Numbered from the stretch's first letter, positions 1 to 8,458 are shown. The stretch: 54,703 nucleotides of DNA from Planotetraspora phitsanulokensis (GCF_016863295.1 NZ_BOOP01000056.1:1-54703); one strand, 5' to 3'. Notes: generated by a model from the sequence alone, not told the origin. Translations and numbers: made by a program.

Positions 1-3
1 CAT
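1..3 (-). CDS. Start codon of a gene running out of the window
   Basis: An ATG on the minus strand occupies the first three bases. A strong ribosome binding site (GCGGAGG, complement of 10-16) lies 6 nt before it, so a gene downstream of the ROK regulator probably begins here and continues off the left edge. The site lies in a small perfect hairpin (GCGGA-ACC-TCCGC, 4-16) that could mask it. Nothing can be said about the product. Confidence 0.35.
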
Positions 4-176
4 GCGGAACCTCCGCAAGACGGGACAGGACGGACGGCAGAGCCTGGGGGTTCCGACCGGGGGGGCGCCCGGCGGTGGCGGACGTGGCCGTCGGGTCGAC
101 CTCGGTCATCGCGCGCTCCTGGGGAAGGACGGGGGGATCGTCGCCATGAGGCTCTCCTGGGGGGTGAGTCGCCGGG

Positions 177-1364
177 CTATTTGGCCGAGTAGACGTGGTC
201 GCTGATGAGGCGGGCGGCCCCGACGACGCCCGCGATCTCCCCGAGTTCGGAGAGCACGATTGGCATGTTGCCGGTGGCCAGCGGCAGCGACCGGCGATAG
301 ACGACGCTTCTGATCTCCGCGAGCAGGACGTGGCCGAGGCGGGCCACCCCGCCGGCGATGATCACGAGACCGGGGTTGAAGAAGCTGACCAGACTGGCCA
401 GCACCTGACCGACCCGGTGGCCGCCGTCGCGGATGAGCCTGATCGCCTCCGCGTCGCCCTGCGCCGCCGCGGCCGCCACGTCCTCGGCGCGCAGTTCACC
501 GGTCGCGGCCAGCCGTTCCGCGAGGTACGGCGAGGCGCCCGAGCGGGCGAGGCCGGTGGCCTCCCTCGCCAGGGCCGCGCCGCCGAAGTAGGCCTCCAGG
601 CAGCCGGAGTTGCCGCACGCGCAGACCGGCCCGAGGTCGTCCACCCGGATGTGCCCGATGTCGCCGGCGCTTCCGGAGACGCCACGGTAGATCTTGCCGT
701 CGACCACGATGCCGCAGCCGACGCCGGTGCCGATCTTCACCAGGAGGAAGTCGTCGACGTTGCGCGCCAGGCCCGCGTGCAGTTCACCGAGGGCCATGAT
801 GTTCACGTCGTTGTCGACCATCGCGGGACACCCGAGCTCCTGCCCGATCGCCTCACGCACCGGGTAGCGGTCCCAGCCCGGCATGATCGGCGGCACCACC
901 GGGACGCCCTCGGGGAAGCTCACCGGGCCGGGGACCCCGATCCCCGCGCCGTGCAGCTGGGTGAACAGCCCGTTCTCCCGGAACTTGCCCAGCAGGTCGA
1001 CGGCCCGGTCGAGCACGGCGGCGGGTCCCTCGCGGATGTCGCACGGCTCGCTGACGTGCCCGAGCACCTCCAGCTCGCCGTTGGTGACCGCGACGTCGAT
1101 CGACGTCGCCCCGATGTCGATCCCGGCGAAACGGGTGTGGGGCGACAGCCGTACCTTGCCCGACCGCCTGCCTCCGCGGGAGGCGGCGAGCCCGGCGGAT
1201 TCGACCAGACCGAGCTCGATCAGCGCGTCCAGCTCCACGTTGAGCTTGGAACGTGACAGGTCGACCACGTCCGCGAGCTCGGCCCGCGAACGGCCTCCGT
1301 CCCGGAGAAGCCTCAGAAGGGTCGCTTGATGCACGTTCTCCGGCCGCATGGTGCTCCGCTTCAC
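177..1364 (-). CDS. ROK family transcriptional regulator
   Basis: A 395-residue repressor of the ROK family (NagC/XylR type), which couples sugar sensing to DNA binding. An N-terminal winged helix (about residues 10-60) precedes a sugar-kinase-like fold with the nucleotide-site glycines (GIDIGAT) and the ROK zinc motif CACGNSGCLE. I chose the GTG at 1364 because GGAGG lies 6 nt upstream; an in-frame TTG at 1382 would overlap that site. The gene diverges from a beta-phosphoglucomutase/GH65 operon, which it probably controls in response to an alpha-glucoside or its phosphorylated product. A TTTCG-C-CGAAA palindrome in the shared spacer is a candidate operator. The sugar recognised cannot be read from the sequence. 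Confidence 0.88.
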   Translation of the reverse strand: MKRSTMRPENVHQATLLRLLRDGGRSRAELADVVDLSRSKLNVELDALIELGLVESAGLAASRGGRRSGKVRLSPHTRFAGIDIGATSIDVAVTNGELEVLGHVSEPCDIREGPAAVLDRAVDLLGKFRENGLFTQLHGAGIGVPGPVSFPEGVPVVPPIMPGWDRYPVREAIGQELGCPAMVDNDVNIMALGELHAGLARNVDDFLLVKIGTGVGCGIVVDGKIYRGVSGSAGDIGHIRVDDLGPVCACGNSGCLEAYFGGAALAREATGLARSGASPYLAERLAATGELRAEDVAAAAAQGDAEAIRLIRDGGHRVGQVLASLVSFFNPGLVIIAGGVARLGHVLLAEIRSVVYRRSLPLATGNMPIVLSELGEIAGVVGAARLISDHVYSAK

Positions 1365-1408
1365 AACGCGCCTCCGCGTCAAGGTGATTGCGGCGAACGT
1401 ACCTCCCG

Positions 1409-1434
1409 TCCCCTACCGAGGGGAAGGTCTTTTA
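1409..1434 (+). terminator. Hairpin with T-run upstream of pgmB
   Basis: TCCCCT-ACCG-AGGGGA (1409-1424) followed by AAGGTCTTTT forms a small intrinsic-terminator-like hairpin on the plus strand. It lies in the ROK/pgmB spacer, so it could act as an attenuator of a transcript starting upstream. The stem is only 6 bp. Confidence 0.3.
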
Positions 1435-1450
1435 TCGATCTGATGCAATC

Positions 1451-1461
1451 TTTCGCCGAAA
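1451..1461. promoter_or_regulatory. Candidate ROK operator
   Basis: TTTCG-C-CGAAA is a perfect 11-bp palindrome in an AT-rich patch of the divergent spacer between the ROK gene and pgmB. Its position suits a shared operator. The assignment is inference. Confidence 0.35.
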
Positions 1462-1558
1462 ACGGCAAAAGTTCGGGTGCACGCGTGCTTCTCGACTGGG
1501 TAGGACCCGACATAAGAAAGGCATCCAATTTCCGGAACTGTCATGATCAGGGGGTCTC

Positions 1559-2302
1559 ATGCTGGGGTTGCCCGACGGTGTCCGCGGCTGCCTGTTCGAC
1601 ATGGACGGGGTGCTGACCCGGACGGCCACCGTCCACGCCGCGGCCTGGAAACGGGCGTTCGACGAGTTCCTCCGGACGTGGGCCGACCGCACGGGGACGC
1701 CCTTCGAGCCGTTCGACGAAGTGGCTGACTACGACCGGTACGTCGACGGCAAGAAGCGACTCGACGGCACCCGGTCGTTCCTGACCTCAAGGGGGATCGA
1801 CCTCCCCGAAGGCGACCCCGGCGACCCGCCAGACGCCCTGACCGTCAACGGCGTCGGCAACCACAAGAACGAACTCGTGCAGCACGTCCTCGACGAGAAG
1901 GGCGTCGAGGTCTTCGACGGATCGGTGCGGTACGTCCGCGCGGTCCGGGACGCCGGGCTGAGGACGGCGGTCGTCTCGTCGAGCGCCAACACCGGACGGG
2001 TCCTGGACGCCGCCGGCATCGCCGGCCTGTTCGAGGCGCGGATCGACGGCGCCGTCGCCCAGACGCGGAACCTCGCCGGCAAGCCCGCGCCGGACATGTA
2101 CGTGGAAGGAGCGCGGGCCCTCGGCCTCAAGCCGTCAGAGGCGGCGGTCTTCGAGGACGCCCTCGCCGGAGTCGAGGCGGGCAGGGCCGGCCGGTTCGCC
2201 CTGGTCGTCGGGGTCGACCGGGTGGGGCAGGCGGCCGCGCTGCGCGAGCACGGCGCGGACACCGTCGTCACCGACCTCGCCGACCTCCTGGAGCAGCGAT
2301 GA
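1559..2302 (+). CDS. pgmB: Beta-phosphoglucomutase family HAD hydrolase
   Basis: A 247-residue HAD-superfamily protein with motif I DMDGVLTRT near residue 15, a motif II serine region (VVSSSA), a lysine motif (GKPAPDMY) and the acidic motif FEDALAGVEAG. This is the beta-phosphoglucomutase pattern: conversion of beta-glucose 1-phosphate to glucose 6-phosphate. The stop overlaps the start of the GH65 gene (ATGA, 2299-2302), so the two are translationally coupled. The partner phosphorylase releases beta-glucose 1-phosphate from maltose- or trehalose-type sugars and this enzyme passes it to glycolysis. The pair resembles Rv3400/Rv3401 of M. tuberculosis, from memory. A GGGG stretch lies shortly before the ATG. 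Confidence 0.88.
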   Translation: MLGLPDGVRGCLFDMDGVLTRTATVHAAAWKRAFDEFLRTWADRTGTPFEPFDEVADYDRYVDGKKRLDGTRSFLTSRGIDLPEGDPGDPPDALTVNGVGNHKNELVQHVLDEKGVEVFDGSVRYVRAVRDAGLRTAVVSSSANTGRVLDAAGIAGLFEARIDGAVAQTRNLAGKPAPDMYVEGARALGLKPSEAAVFEDALAGVEAGRAGRFALVVGVDRVGQAAALREHGADTVVTDLADLLEQR

Positions 2303-4665
2303 TCCAGCATCCCGCCTTCACCGTGGAGCCCTGGGGGATCCGCGAGTGCCGCCTGCACCTCGACGTGCTGCCGCAGACCGAGTCGGTGTTCGCGCTGTCC
2401 AACGGGCACATCGGCCTGCGCGGCAACCTCGACGAGGGCGAGCCGCACGGCCTGCCCGGCACCTATCTCAACTCCGTCTACGAGTTGCGGCCCCTGCCGT
2501 ACGCCGAGGCCGGCTACGGCTACCCCGAGTCCGGGCAGACCGTGGTCAACGTCACCAACGGCAAACTCATCCGGCTGCTCGTCGACGACGAGCCCTTCGA
2601 CGTCCGGTACGGCACGCTCCACGAACACGAGCGGGTCCTCGACCTCCGGGCGGGCACCCTCACCCGCACGGTCCACTGGACCTCGCCGGCCGGCGGCACG
2701 GTCCGCATCAGGTCGACCCGGCTGGTGTCGTTCACGCACCGGGCGGTCGCCGCCGTGCACTACGAGGTCGAGGCCGTCGACGACACGCTGGGCGTGGTCG
2801 TGCAGTCCGAACTGGTGGCCAACGAGACCATGCCCGGGATGGACAGCGACCCGCGGGCCGCCGCCGCGCTCGAGGCGCCGCTGGTGCTGGAGGAGAACAC
2901 CCCGGGGACGTCGGGCGTGGCGGTCATGGTCCACTGCACCCGGGCGAGCAACCTGCGCGTGGCCGCCGCCATGCGGCACCAGATCGACGGGCCCTCGGGG
3001 ACACGGGCCGAGGCCGACGGAGGCGACGACGTCAGTCGCCTGACGGTGGCGACGCAACTCAAGCCCGGGCAGCGGCTGCGCCTCATCAAGCTGTTCGCCT
3101 ATGGCTGGTCGGCCCAGCGTTCCCGCCCGGCCCTGCACGACCAGGTCGTCGCCGCGCTGGCCGCCGCCCGCCTCACCGGGTGGGACGGCCTGCTCGCCAA
3201 GCAGCGCAAGTACCTCGACGAGTTCTGGGCGGGGGCGGACGTCGAGGTCGAGGGCGACGCCGAGATACAGCAGGCCGTCCGCTTCGGGCTGTTCCACCTG
3301 CTCCAGGCGGGCGCGCGGCTGGAACGGCGGCCGATCCCCGGCAAGGGCCTCACGGGGTCCGGCTACGACGGGCACGCGTTCTGGGACACCGAGGGTTTCG
3401 TCCTGCCGGTCCTCACCTACACCCATCCGCGGTCGGCCGCGGACGCGTTGCAGTGGCGGGAGTCGATCCTGCCGCAGGCCGAGGACCGCGCCGACCAGCT
3501 GGGCCTGCACGGAGCCGCGTTCCCCTGGCGGACCATAAACGGCGAGGAGTGCTCGGGCTACTGGCCGGCCGGCACCGCGGCGTTCCACGTCAACGCCGAC
3601 ATCGCCGACGCGGCCGTGCGGTACGTCGACGCCACCGAGGACATGGCGTTCGAGCGCGAGACCGGCATGCCGCTGCTCGTCGCGACCGCCCGGCTGTGGT
3701 GCAGCCTCGGCCACCACGACATCGAAGGCCACTACCGCATCGACGGCGTCACCGGCCCGGACGAGTACAGCGCGGTGGCCGACAACAACGTCTACACGAA
3801 CCTCATGGCGCAGATGAACCTGCGCGCCGCCGCCGACGCCGCCGTCCGCCACGCCGACCGCGCGCAGGAACTCGGAGTCGGGCTTGAGGAGATCGCCGTC
3901 TGGCGTGACGCCGCGTCCGCGATGTTCATCCCCTACGACGAGCGGCTCGGCGTCCACCCCCAGAGCGAGGGGTTCACCCGCCACGCGCTCTGGGACTTCG
4001 AGACGACCAAGCCGGAGCAGTACCCGCTGCTGCTGAACTTCCCGTACTTCGACCTCTACCGCAAGCAGGTGGTCAAGCAGGCCGATCTCGTGCTCGCGCT
4101 CCACCTGCGCGGCGACGCGTTCACGCCCGAGGAGAAGGCCCGCGACTTCGCCTACTACGAGCGCCTGACGGTCAGGGACTCGTCGTTGTCGGCGTGCACG
4201 CAGTCCGTGATCGCGGCCGAGGTGGGCCAGCTGGAGCTCGCCTACGACTACCTCGGCGAGGCCGCGCTGATGGACCTGCACGACCTGGAGAAGAACACCA
4301 GGGACGGCGTCCACATGGCCTCGCTGGCCGGAGCGTGGACGGCTCTGGTCGCGGGCTTCGGCGGCATGCGCGCGGGCTCAGGCCGGATGAACTTCTCCCC
4401 TCGGCTGCCCGACGGCATCACCCGGCTCTGCTTCCGGGTGCGGTACCGGGGCCGCCTGCTGTGCGTCGACATCACCGCGACCACCACGACCTACACGCTG
4501 GTGCACGGGCACTCGCTGACCCTCCACCACCACGGGGAGGAGTTCACCCTCGGCCGCGAGCCGGTCACGCGCACCACGCCCATCACGCCGGTGCCCGACC
4601 AGCGGCTCCACCAGCCGCCCGGCCGCGAACCATCCCCCCGCCACCCCGGCCCCTCCCCCGCGTGA
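2299..4665 (+). CDS. Glycoside hydrolase family 65 sugar phosphorylase
   Basis: A 788-residue GH65 protein. The N-terminal beta-sandwich (about 1-270) is followed by an (alpha/alpha)6 barrel with the substrate-binding segment HAFWDTEGFVLP and the catalytic acid in VTGPDEYSAVADNN. GH65 members are mostly phosphorylases of maltose, trehalose, kojibiose or nigerose; which disaccharide is used cannot be decided here. It is coupled by a 4-bp overlap to the beta-phosphoglucomutase, as expected if the product is beta-glucose 1-phosphate. The C-terminus ends in a proline/arginine-rich tail, and the TGA stop lies inside a copy of the GTGATCATGCAC-type repeat, so the natural end may have been altered by that element. 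Confidence 0.9.
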   Translation: MIQHPAFTVEPWGIRECRLHLDVLPQTESVFALSNGHIGLRGNLDEGEPHGLPGTYLNSVYELRPLPYAEAGYGYPESGQTVVNVTNGKLIRLLVDDEPFDVRYGTLHEHERVLDLRAGTLTRTVHWTSPAGGTVRIRSTRLVSFTHRAVAAVHYEVEAVDDTLGVVVQSELVANETMPGMDSDPRAAAALEAPLVLEENTPGTSGVAVMVHCTRASNLRVAAAMRHQIDGPSGTRAEADGGDDVSRLTVATQLKPGQRLRLIKLFAYGWSAQRSRPALHDQVVAALAAARLTGWDGLLAKQRKYLDEFWAGADVEVEGDAEIQQAVRFGLFHLLQAGARLERRPIPGKGLTGSGYDGHAFWDTEGFVLPVLTYTHPRSAADALQWRESILPQAEDRADQLGLHGAAFPWRTINGEECSGYWPAGTAAFHVNADIADAAVRYVDATEDMAFERETGMPLLVATARLWCSLGHHDIEGHYRIDGVTGPDEYSAVADNNVYTNLMAQMNLRAAADAAVRHADRAQELGVGLEEIAVWRDAASAMFIPYDERLGVHPQSEGFTRHALWDFETTKPEQYPLLLNFPYFDLYRKQVVKQADLVLALHLRGDAFTPEEKARDFAYYERLTVRDSSLSACTQSVIAAEVGQLELAYDYLGEAALMDLHDLEKNTRDGVHMASLAGAWTALVAGFGGMRAGSGRMNFSPRLPDGITRLCFRVRYRGRLLCVDITATTTTYTLVHGHSLTLHHHGEEFTLGREPVTRTTPITPVPDQRLHQPPGREPSPRHPGPSPA

Positions 4666-4695
4666 TCACGCACGCTCTCACCCCGTGATCATGCA
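4662..4695 (+). repeat. GTGATCATGCAC repeat, 2 copies
   Basis: GTGATCACGCACG (4662-4674) and GTGATCATGCACG (4685-4697) lie 23 bp apart. The first contains the GH65 stop codon. Related copies occur at 11088-11235 and 22106-22273, always at gene 3' ends. Confidence 0.7.
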
Positions 4696-4701
4696 CGCCG
4701 C

Positions 4702-4744
4702 ATCACGGCCGGCGCCCGGGACGCACCCGGCGCCGGCCCGTGAT
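4702..4744. terminator. Bidirectional terminator hairpin
   Basis: GGCCGGCGCC and GGCGCCGGCC form a perfect 10-bp stem, extended inside by GGG/CCC and outside by ATCACG/CGTGAT after one bulge. It sits between the convergent GH65 and short-chain dehydrogenase genes and could end both transcripts. There is no strong T-run. Confidence 0.55.
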
Positions 4745-4755
4745 CGAAAACATGG

Positions 4756-5652
4756 CTACAGCATGGCCTGCATGGACGCGGTGGCCTGTCCACCGAGCGT
4801 GGTGGGCTGGAGGTGGGGCTCCTCGGTCATCACGGCGTCCCAGTTGTCGCGGATCGCCTCGATCGTGAGGTCGTCCGTACGCCAGCCCGGCCCCTCGGCG
4901 ACGAACACGCGCGCGACGCGGCCGCCGCCCACGGAGAACACCTCGCCGGTCGTCTCGCAACTCTCGTGCGCGAGATAGGCGACCAGCGGGCTGATCCGCT
5001 CCGGGGTCAGCTTCTCCTGGAACTCGGCGGGGAACAACGCCTCGGTCATCCGGGTCCAGGCGATCGGCGCGATCGCATTGGCCCTGATGTTGGCGCGCGC
5101 GCCCTCGATGGCGACCGACTTGGTGAGGCCGACCAGGCCCATCTTCGCGGTCGAGTAGTTGACCTGGCCGAAGTTGCCGAACAGGCCGGCGGGCGAGGAG
5201 GTGTTGACGACCCTCCCGTACGCCTGCTCCTTCATGTGCGGGAACGCCGCCCGGGTGACCAGGAACGAGCCGCGCACGTGGACGGCCAGCACGGCGTCGA
5301 ACTCCTCGACGGTCATCTTGCCCAGCGACTTGTCCCGCAGGATCCCGGCGTTGTTGACCACGATGTCCACCCGGCCGAACGTGTCGATCGCGGTCTGGAC
5401 GACGGCCTGGGCCCCTTCGGGGGTCGCGACGTTGTCCCCGTTGGCCACGGCCTCGCCGCCGTTCTTGACGATCAGCTCGGCCACGTCCGCGGCGGGCCCG
5501 GACGACGGGCCAGTGCCGTCGAGCGCGCCGCCGAGGTCGTTGACGACGACCTTGGCCCCGCGCTCAGCGAGCAGGAGCGCGTGCGAGCGGCCGAGACCGT
5601 GTCCCGCGCCCGTCACGACCGCCACCTGTCCGTCGAACCTGAGATCCGGCAT
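4756..5652 (-). CDS. SDR family oxidoreductase (3-hydroxyacyl-CoA dehydrogenase-like)
   Basis: A 298-residue classical short-chain dehydrogenase with the cofactor motif TGAGHGLG, NNAG, and the catalytic YSTAK. The long insert after the second strand (NDLGGALDGTGPSSG) is typical of the N-terminal dehydrogenase of multifunctional enzyme type 2, so a (3R)-hydroxyacyl-CoA or steroid/lipid substrate is likely. I prefer the ATG at 5652, with AAAGG about 7 nt upstream, over the GTG at 5661. A palindrome AGAAC-AAG-GTTCT lies just upstream. The gene diverges from a dihydrodipicolinate reductase-like gene, an arrangement common in actinobacterial lipid catabolism clusters. Confidence 0.85.
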   Translation of the reverse strand: MPDLRFDGQVAVVTGAGHGLGRSHALLLAERGAKVVVNDLGGALDGTGPSSGPAADVAELIVKNGGEAVANGDNVATPEGAQAVVQTAIDTFGRVDIVVNNAGILRDKSLGKMTVEEFDAVLAVHVRGSFLVTRAAFPHMKEQAYGRVVNTSSPAGLFGNFGQVNYSTAKMGLVGLTKSVAIEGARANIRANAIAPIAWTRMTEALFPAEFQEKLTPERISPLVAYLAHESCETTGEVFSVGGGRVARVFVAEGPGWRTDDLTIEAIRDNWDAVMTEEPHLQPTTLGGQATASMQAML

Positions 5653-5671
5653 GACGCCCACCTTTCGGAGG

Positions 5672-5684
5672 AGAACAAGGTTCT
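5672..5684. promoter_or_regulatory. Candidate TetR-type operator
   Basis: AGAAC-AAG-GTTCT is a perfect inverted repeat in the divergent spacer. It resembles the CTAGAAC..GTTCTAG boxes of KstR/FadR-like regulators of lipid catabolism but with a 3-bp rather than 2-bp centre. The match is suggestive only. Confidence 0.3.
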
Positions 5685-5864
5685 AGTTGCCTGAACAATA
5701 GCTCTCCGGCCTGAAAGCGATGGAAGCCGGCAACAGATCACCGCGTACTGTGATCAATCCTGTGATTTCTGCTAGAGTTTCTGGCCCCCGGACGGGCGAG
5801 GGTCAACGACGACACCCCTCCCAGCACGGCCCCCGCCCAGAGCTGACCTGGCTGGAGGCCACGC

Positions 5865-6923
5865 ATGCCCTTAACTCCACCCCTGCGCGTGGTCCAGTGG
5901 GCCACCGGCGCAGTCGGGGGATACGCGCTGCGGAATGTGATCAATCGTCCGGAGTTCGAGCTGGCGGGAGCTCTCGTCTACGACCCCGACAAGGTCGGGC
6001 TCGACGCGGGAGAGCTGGTGGGCCTGGGCACGGCGGGTGTCACGTGCACCGACGACGTCGACCAGGTGCTGGCCATGGAGGCCGACTGCGTCCTCCACAT
6101 GCCGTTGCCCGCTTCGTACTTCGGCGGCGACCCCGCGACCGACCTCGAGACGATCTGCGCGCTGTTGTCGTCGGGCAAGAACGTCATCACCACCACCGGA
6201 TTCGTCTATCCCCAGGCGTACGGCCCGGGCGTGGTCGAGCGGATCGAGACGGCCTGCGCCCGCGGCGGGACCTCCCTGCACGGGACCGGCATCAACCCCG
6301 GCTTCATGAGCGACCTGCTGCCGCTCGCGCTGACCGGGTTGTCCGAACGGCTCGACCACATCTACGTACGCGAGTCCTCGGACTACCGCGGTCATCCGTC
6401 CCGGCAGATCGTCACCGACCTGATCGGCTTCTCGCGCGCGCCCAAGGACTACGCGGAGGCGATCCGCCCCTTCCGCGCCTACCAGCGGGCGCTGTTCGCC
6501 GAGAGCGTCCAGCTCGTGGCGTCCACCCTCGGCGTCGTGCTCGATGAGATCGAGGAGAGCGACGAGTTCGAGCTGGCCGCGGAGGAGTTCGAGATCGCCG
6601 CGGGAGTGGTGCGGCCGGGCACGGTCTGCGCGTCCCGATGGATCTTCACCGGGCTGGTGAAGAACATGCCGTTCATGACCGTCGAATGCGTCTACAAGGC
6701 CGACGCGGAGAAGGTGCCGCGGTGGTCGGCGCCGGGGTTCGCCATCCACGTCGAGGGCCGGCCCACCATGGCCATCACCATCGACGAGGTGTCCCACGGC
6801 CTGGCGGGCGCGGCCGCGCACGCGGTCAACTCGATCGCCGCCGTGTGCGCGGCGCCGCCGGGCATCCGGACGATCCTCGACCTGCCGCTCGCGACGGGAC
6901 GCGGCGCCGTCCGCCTGGCCTGA
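5865..6923 (+). CDS. Dihydrodipicolinate reductase-like NAD(P)-dependent dehydrogenase
   Basis: A 352-residue protein with an N-terminal Rossmann fold (VVQWATGAVGGYALR, where a GxxG turn binds the nucleotide) and a C-terminal alpha/beta domain. The architecture matches the 2,4-diaminopentanoate/amine dehydrogenase family, often labelled dihydrodipicolinate reductase in mycobacteria. It is not the lysine-pathway DapB, which is much shorter. In actinobacteria such genes sit beside acyl-CoA and short-chain dehydrogenases, as here, but the substrate is not known. GGAGG precedes the ATG by 8 nt. It ends 68 bp from the convergent flavin reductase. Confidence 0.7.
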   Translation: MPLTPPLRVVQWATGAVGGYALRNVINRPEFELAGALVYDPDKVGLDAGELVGLGTAGVTCTDDVDQVLAMEADCVLHMPLPASYFGGDPATDLETICALLSSGKNVITTTGFVYPQAYGPGVVERIETACARGGTSLHGTGINPGFMSDLLPLALTGLSERLDHIYVRESSDYRGHPSRQIVTDLIGFSRAPKDYAEAIRPFRAYQRALFAESVQLVASTLGVVLDEIEESDEFELAAEEFEIAAGVVRPGTVCASRWIFTGLVKNMPFMTVECVYKADAEKVPRWSAPGFAIHVEGRPTMAITIDEVSHGLAGAAAHAVNSIAAVCAAPPGIRTILDLPLATGRGAVRLA

Positions 6924-6931
6924 CCGCCGGG

Positions 6932-6957
6932 CGGGCCGTCCCCCTCGGAACGGCCCG
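6932..6957. terminator. Hairpin between convergent genes
   Basis: CGGGCCGT (6932-6939) and ACGGCCCG (6950-6957) form a perfect 8-bp stem with a 10-nt loop in the short spacer between two convergent genes. No T-run follows. Confidence 0.4.
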
Positions 6958-6991
6958 GTGCGGCTGATCGAGTACGGCGACCCGCCCGGGG

Positions 6992-7606
6992 TCAGTAGGG
7001 CAGGAACCGCCCGAATCTGCCCTTGTGGTAGAGGAGGGGACGCCCGGCCGGGCTCACGCTGGTCGAGGTCACCAGGCCGACCACGAGGATGTGGTCGCCG
7101 ACCTCGACCGTGTGGTGGGGACGGCAGATCAGGTGTGCCGACACGTCGTGCAGCAACGGCACGTCCCGCGGGCCGTCGCTCCACCGGGTCGGATGGGCGA
7201 AGCGGTCGATGTCCTTCTTCGCGAACCTGGCCGCGACGTCCGCCTGGTCGCCCGCGAGGACGTTCACGGCGAAGTGATCGGCCAGCCGCAGCGCCGGCCA
7301 GGTCGTCGATGACTGCGCGACGTAGAACGACACCAGCGGCGGATCCAGGCTGACCGACGAGAACGAGGTGGCGGTCAGCCCCACCGGCACACCCTCCGGC
7401 CGTGCCGTCACCACCACCACTCCGGCTGCGTGGACGGCGAGCGCCCGGCGGAACTCCTCCTCGCTGACCGGAGCGGCCTGCGCCGGGGCCGTTCCGTTCC
7501 GCGGGGGTTCGGCGCTCCTCTCGGAGGGGGCGTGGTTCTCGGAGGACACGAGGCGGAGGTGCATCGGGACGGGAGCGTCCGGGGCCGAGTCGTGCGCGGC
7601 GGTCAT
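6992..7606 (-). CDS. Flavin reductase family protein
   Basis: A 204-residue flavin reductase-like FMN-binding protein. After a 50-residue low-complexity N-terminus the domain begins at EEEFRRALAVHAAGVVVVTARPEG, continues with GLTATSFSSVSLDPPLV and FAVNVLAGDQ, and ends GRFGRFLPY. These proteins reduce free FMN with NAD(P)H and hand FMNH2 to a partner monooxygenase. The ATG at 7606 has GGAGG 8 nt upstream, so longer in-frame reading to 7843 is not needed. It lies 121 bp downstream of an FMN reductase in the same direction. No intact monooxygenase is nearby, although the stub of one seems to remain at 8351-8458. Confidence 0.85.
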   Translation of the reverse strand: MTAAHDSAPDAPVPMHLRLVSSENHAPSERSAEPPRNGTAPAQAAPVSEEEFRRALAVHAAGVVVVTARPEGVPVGLTATSFSSVSLDPPLVSFYVAQSSTTWPALRLADHFAVNVLAGDQADVAARFAKKDIDRFAHPTRWSDGPRDVPLLHDVSAHLICRPHHTVEVGDHILVVGLVTSTSVSPAGRPLLYHKGRFGRFLPY

Positions 7607-7727
7607 CGGCGGGACCTCCGGGCCGCTCGTGCTCCCCCGCCGGTTCCGCCTAGTCCACGTGCCCTGCCGGGGCCGTACGCCCCGCCGAGTCCGTACGCCC
7701 CGCCGTACGGCCTGCCGAGTCGGCACG

Positions 7728-8354
7728 TCATGCCGGAACCTCCTGACGTGACGGCAGCCCGGGAACCACTTGTCCGGCCCAGCGGTCCAGCAGTTCGTCG
7801 AGTTCGGGGACGGCCGTCGCGCCGGAATCGGGCCCGAAATCACGCGGGACCACCGAGTCCAGCACCACCAGCCCGGGCGTGGGCACGGAGGCGCCGAGTT
7901 CGACCAGGAGCGGCCTCAGGTGCACCTCGACCGCGAGCGAGTGCTTGGGATCCCCCATGACCAGCAGCGGCAACGCCGCCTTCCCCGCCAGCGCCTGGTG
8001 CGGAAGCCTGTCGAGGAACACCTTGAGCAGCCCCGTGTACGTCCCCTTGTAGGTGGGGCTGGCCACCACCAGGATCTCGGCGTCCAGGACCAGTTTCAGC
8101 GCCGACTCCACGCCGGGCCCCGGCTCGCGGGCCAGCAGGTGCGGCGCGAGAGCGGCCAGGTCCACCACGTCTGCGGCTCCGCCGTACGCCTCGAACCCGC
8201 CGGAGCCGGGACGGCTGCCCGCCGAGGGGCCTCCCGCGTCTGGGTGGCCGGAGGGCGGACGCAGCCGCCCGGCCACCGCCTCGGCTGCGCGTACCGCGAT
8301 GGCGAGAGTCCGGGACCCCTCGCGTGGGTTCCCCACCAGAGTGACGATGCTCAT
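7728..8354 (-). CDS. NADPH-dependent FMN reductase (SsuE/MsuE-like)
   Basis: A 208-residue flavodoxin-like protein with the phosphate-loop GNPREGSRT at residues 8-16 and the flavin-site segment ASPTYKGTYTGLLKVFLD. It resembles SsuE/MsuE reductases that feed FMNH2 to two-component alkanesulfonate or related monooxygenases. A glycine/proline-rich insert (about residues 33-55) is unusual. The start has GGAGGAC 3 nt upstream and overlaps by ATGA the end of a 35-codon ORF, implying translational coupling. An upstream leaderless mini-ORF with an Arg-Cys-Arg end suggests sulfur-related control. Confidence 0.85.
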   Translation of the reverse strand: MSIVTLVGNPREGSRTLAIAVRAAEAVAGRLRPPSGHPDAGGPSAGSRPGSGGFEAYGGAADVVDLAALAPHLLAREPGPGVESALKLVLDAEILVVASPTYKGTYTGLLKVFLDRLPHQALAGKAALPLLVMGDPKHSLAVEVHLRPLLVELGASVPTPGLVVLDSVVPRDFGPDSGATAVPELDELLDRWAGQVVPGLPSRQEVPA

Positions 8355-8458
8355 CGCGTCCTCCTCAGTCGTGCGCGGACCCTCACGAGACCCAGGCCAC
8401 TCGGGAGGACAGGCGGCATCACGATCAAAATTGCATTGAAGTGCAGTTTCTTGGACAT
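8351..8458 (-). pseudogene. Probable stub of an LLM-class flavin monooxygenase
   Basis: A 35-codon ORF with a strong ribosome binding site (GGAGGA, 4 nt before ATG at 8458). It overlaps the FMN reductase start by ATGA. Its first 11 residues, MSKKLHFNAIL, look like the start of NtaA/SnaA/DszA-type FMNH2-dependent monooxygenases (recalled pattern MSK.LHLNAFL). The rest is arginine-rich and unrelated. The simplest reading is an internal deletion that removed over 400 codons and left the translation start joined to the reductase. It might instead be a true small peptide that serves coupling. Confidence 0.45.

Noticed and set aside
1729-4314. An 861-codon minus-strand frame across pgmB and the GH65 gene
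   Set aside because: Antisense shadow of clear enzymes; repetitive composition with no recognisable family.
7607-7843. N-terminal extension of the flavin reductase by 79 residues
   Set aside because: The extra sequence is Arg/Pro-rich without structure, and the ATG at 7606 has a well-placed GGAGG.
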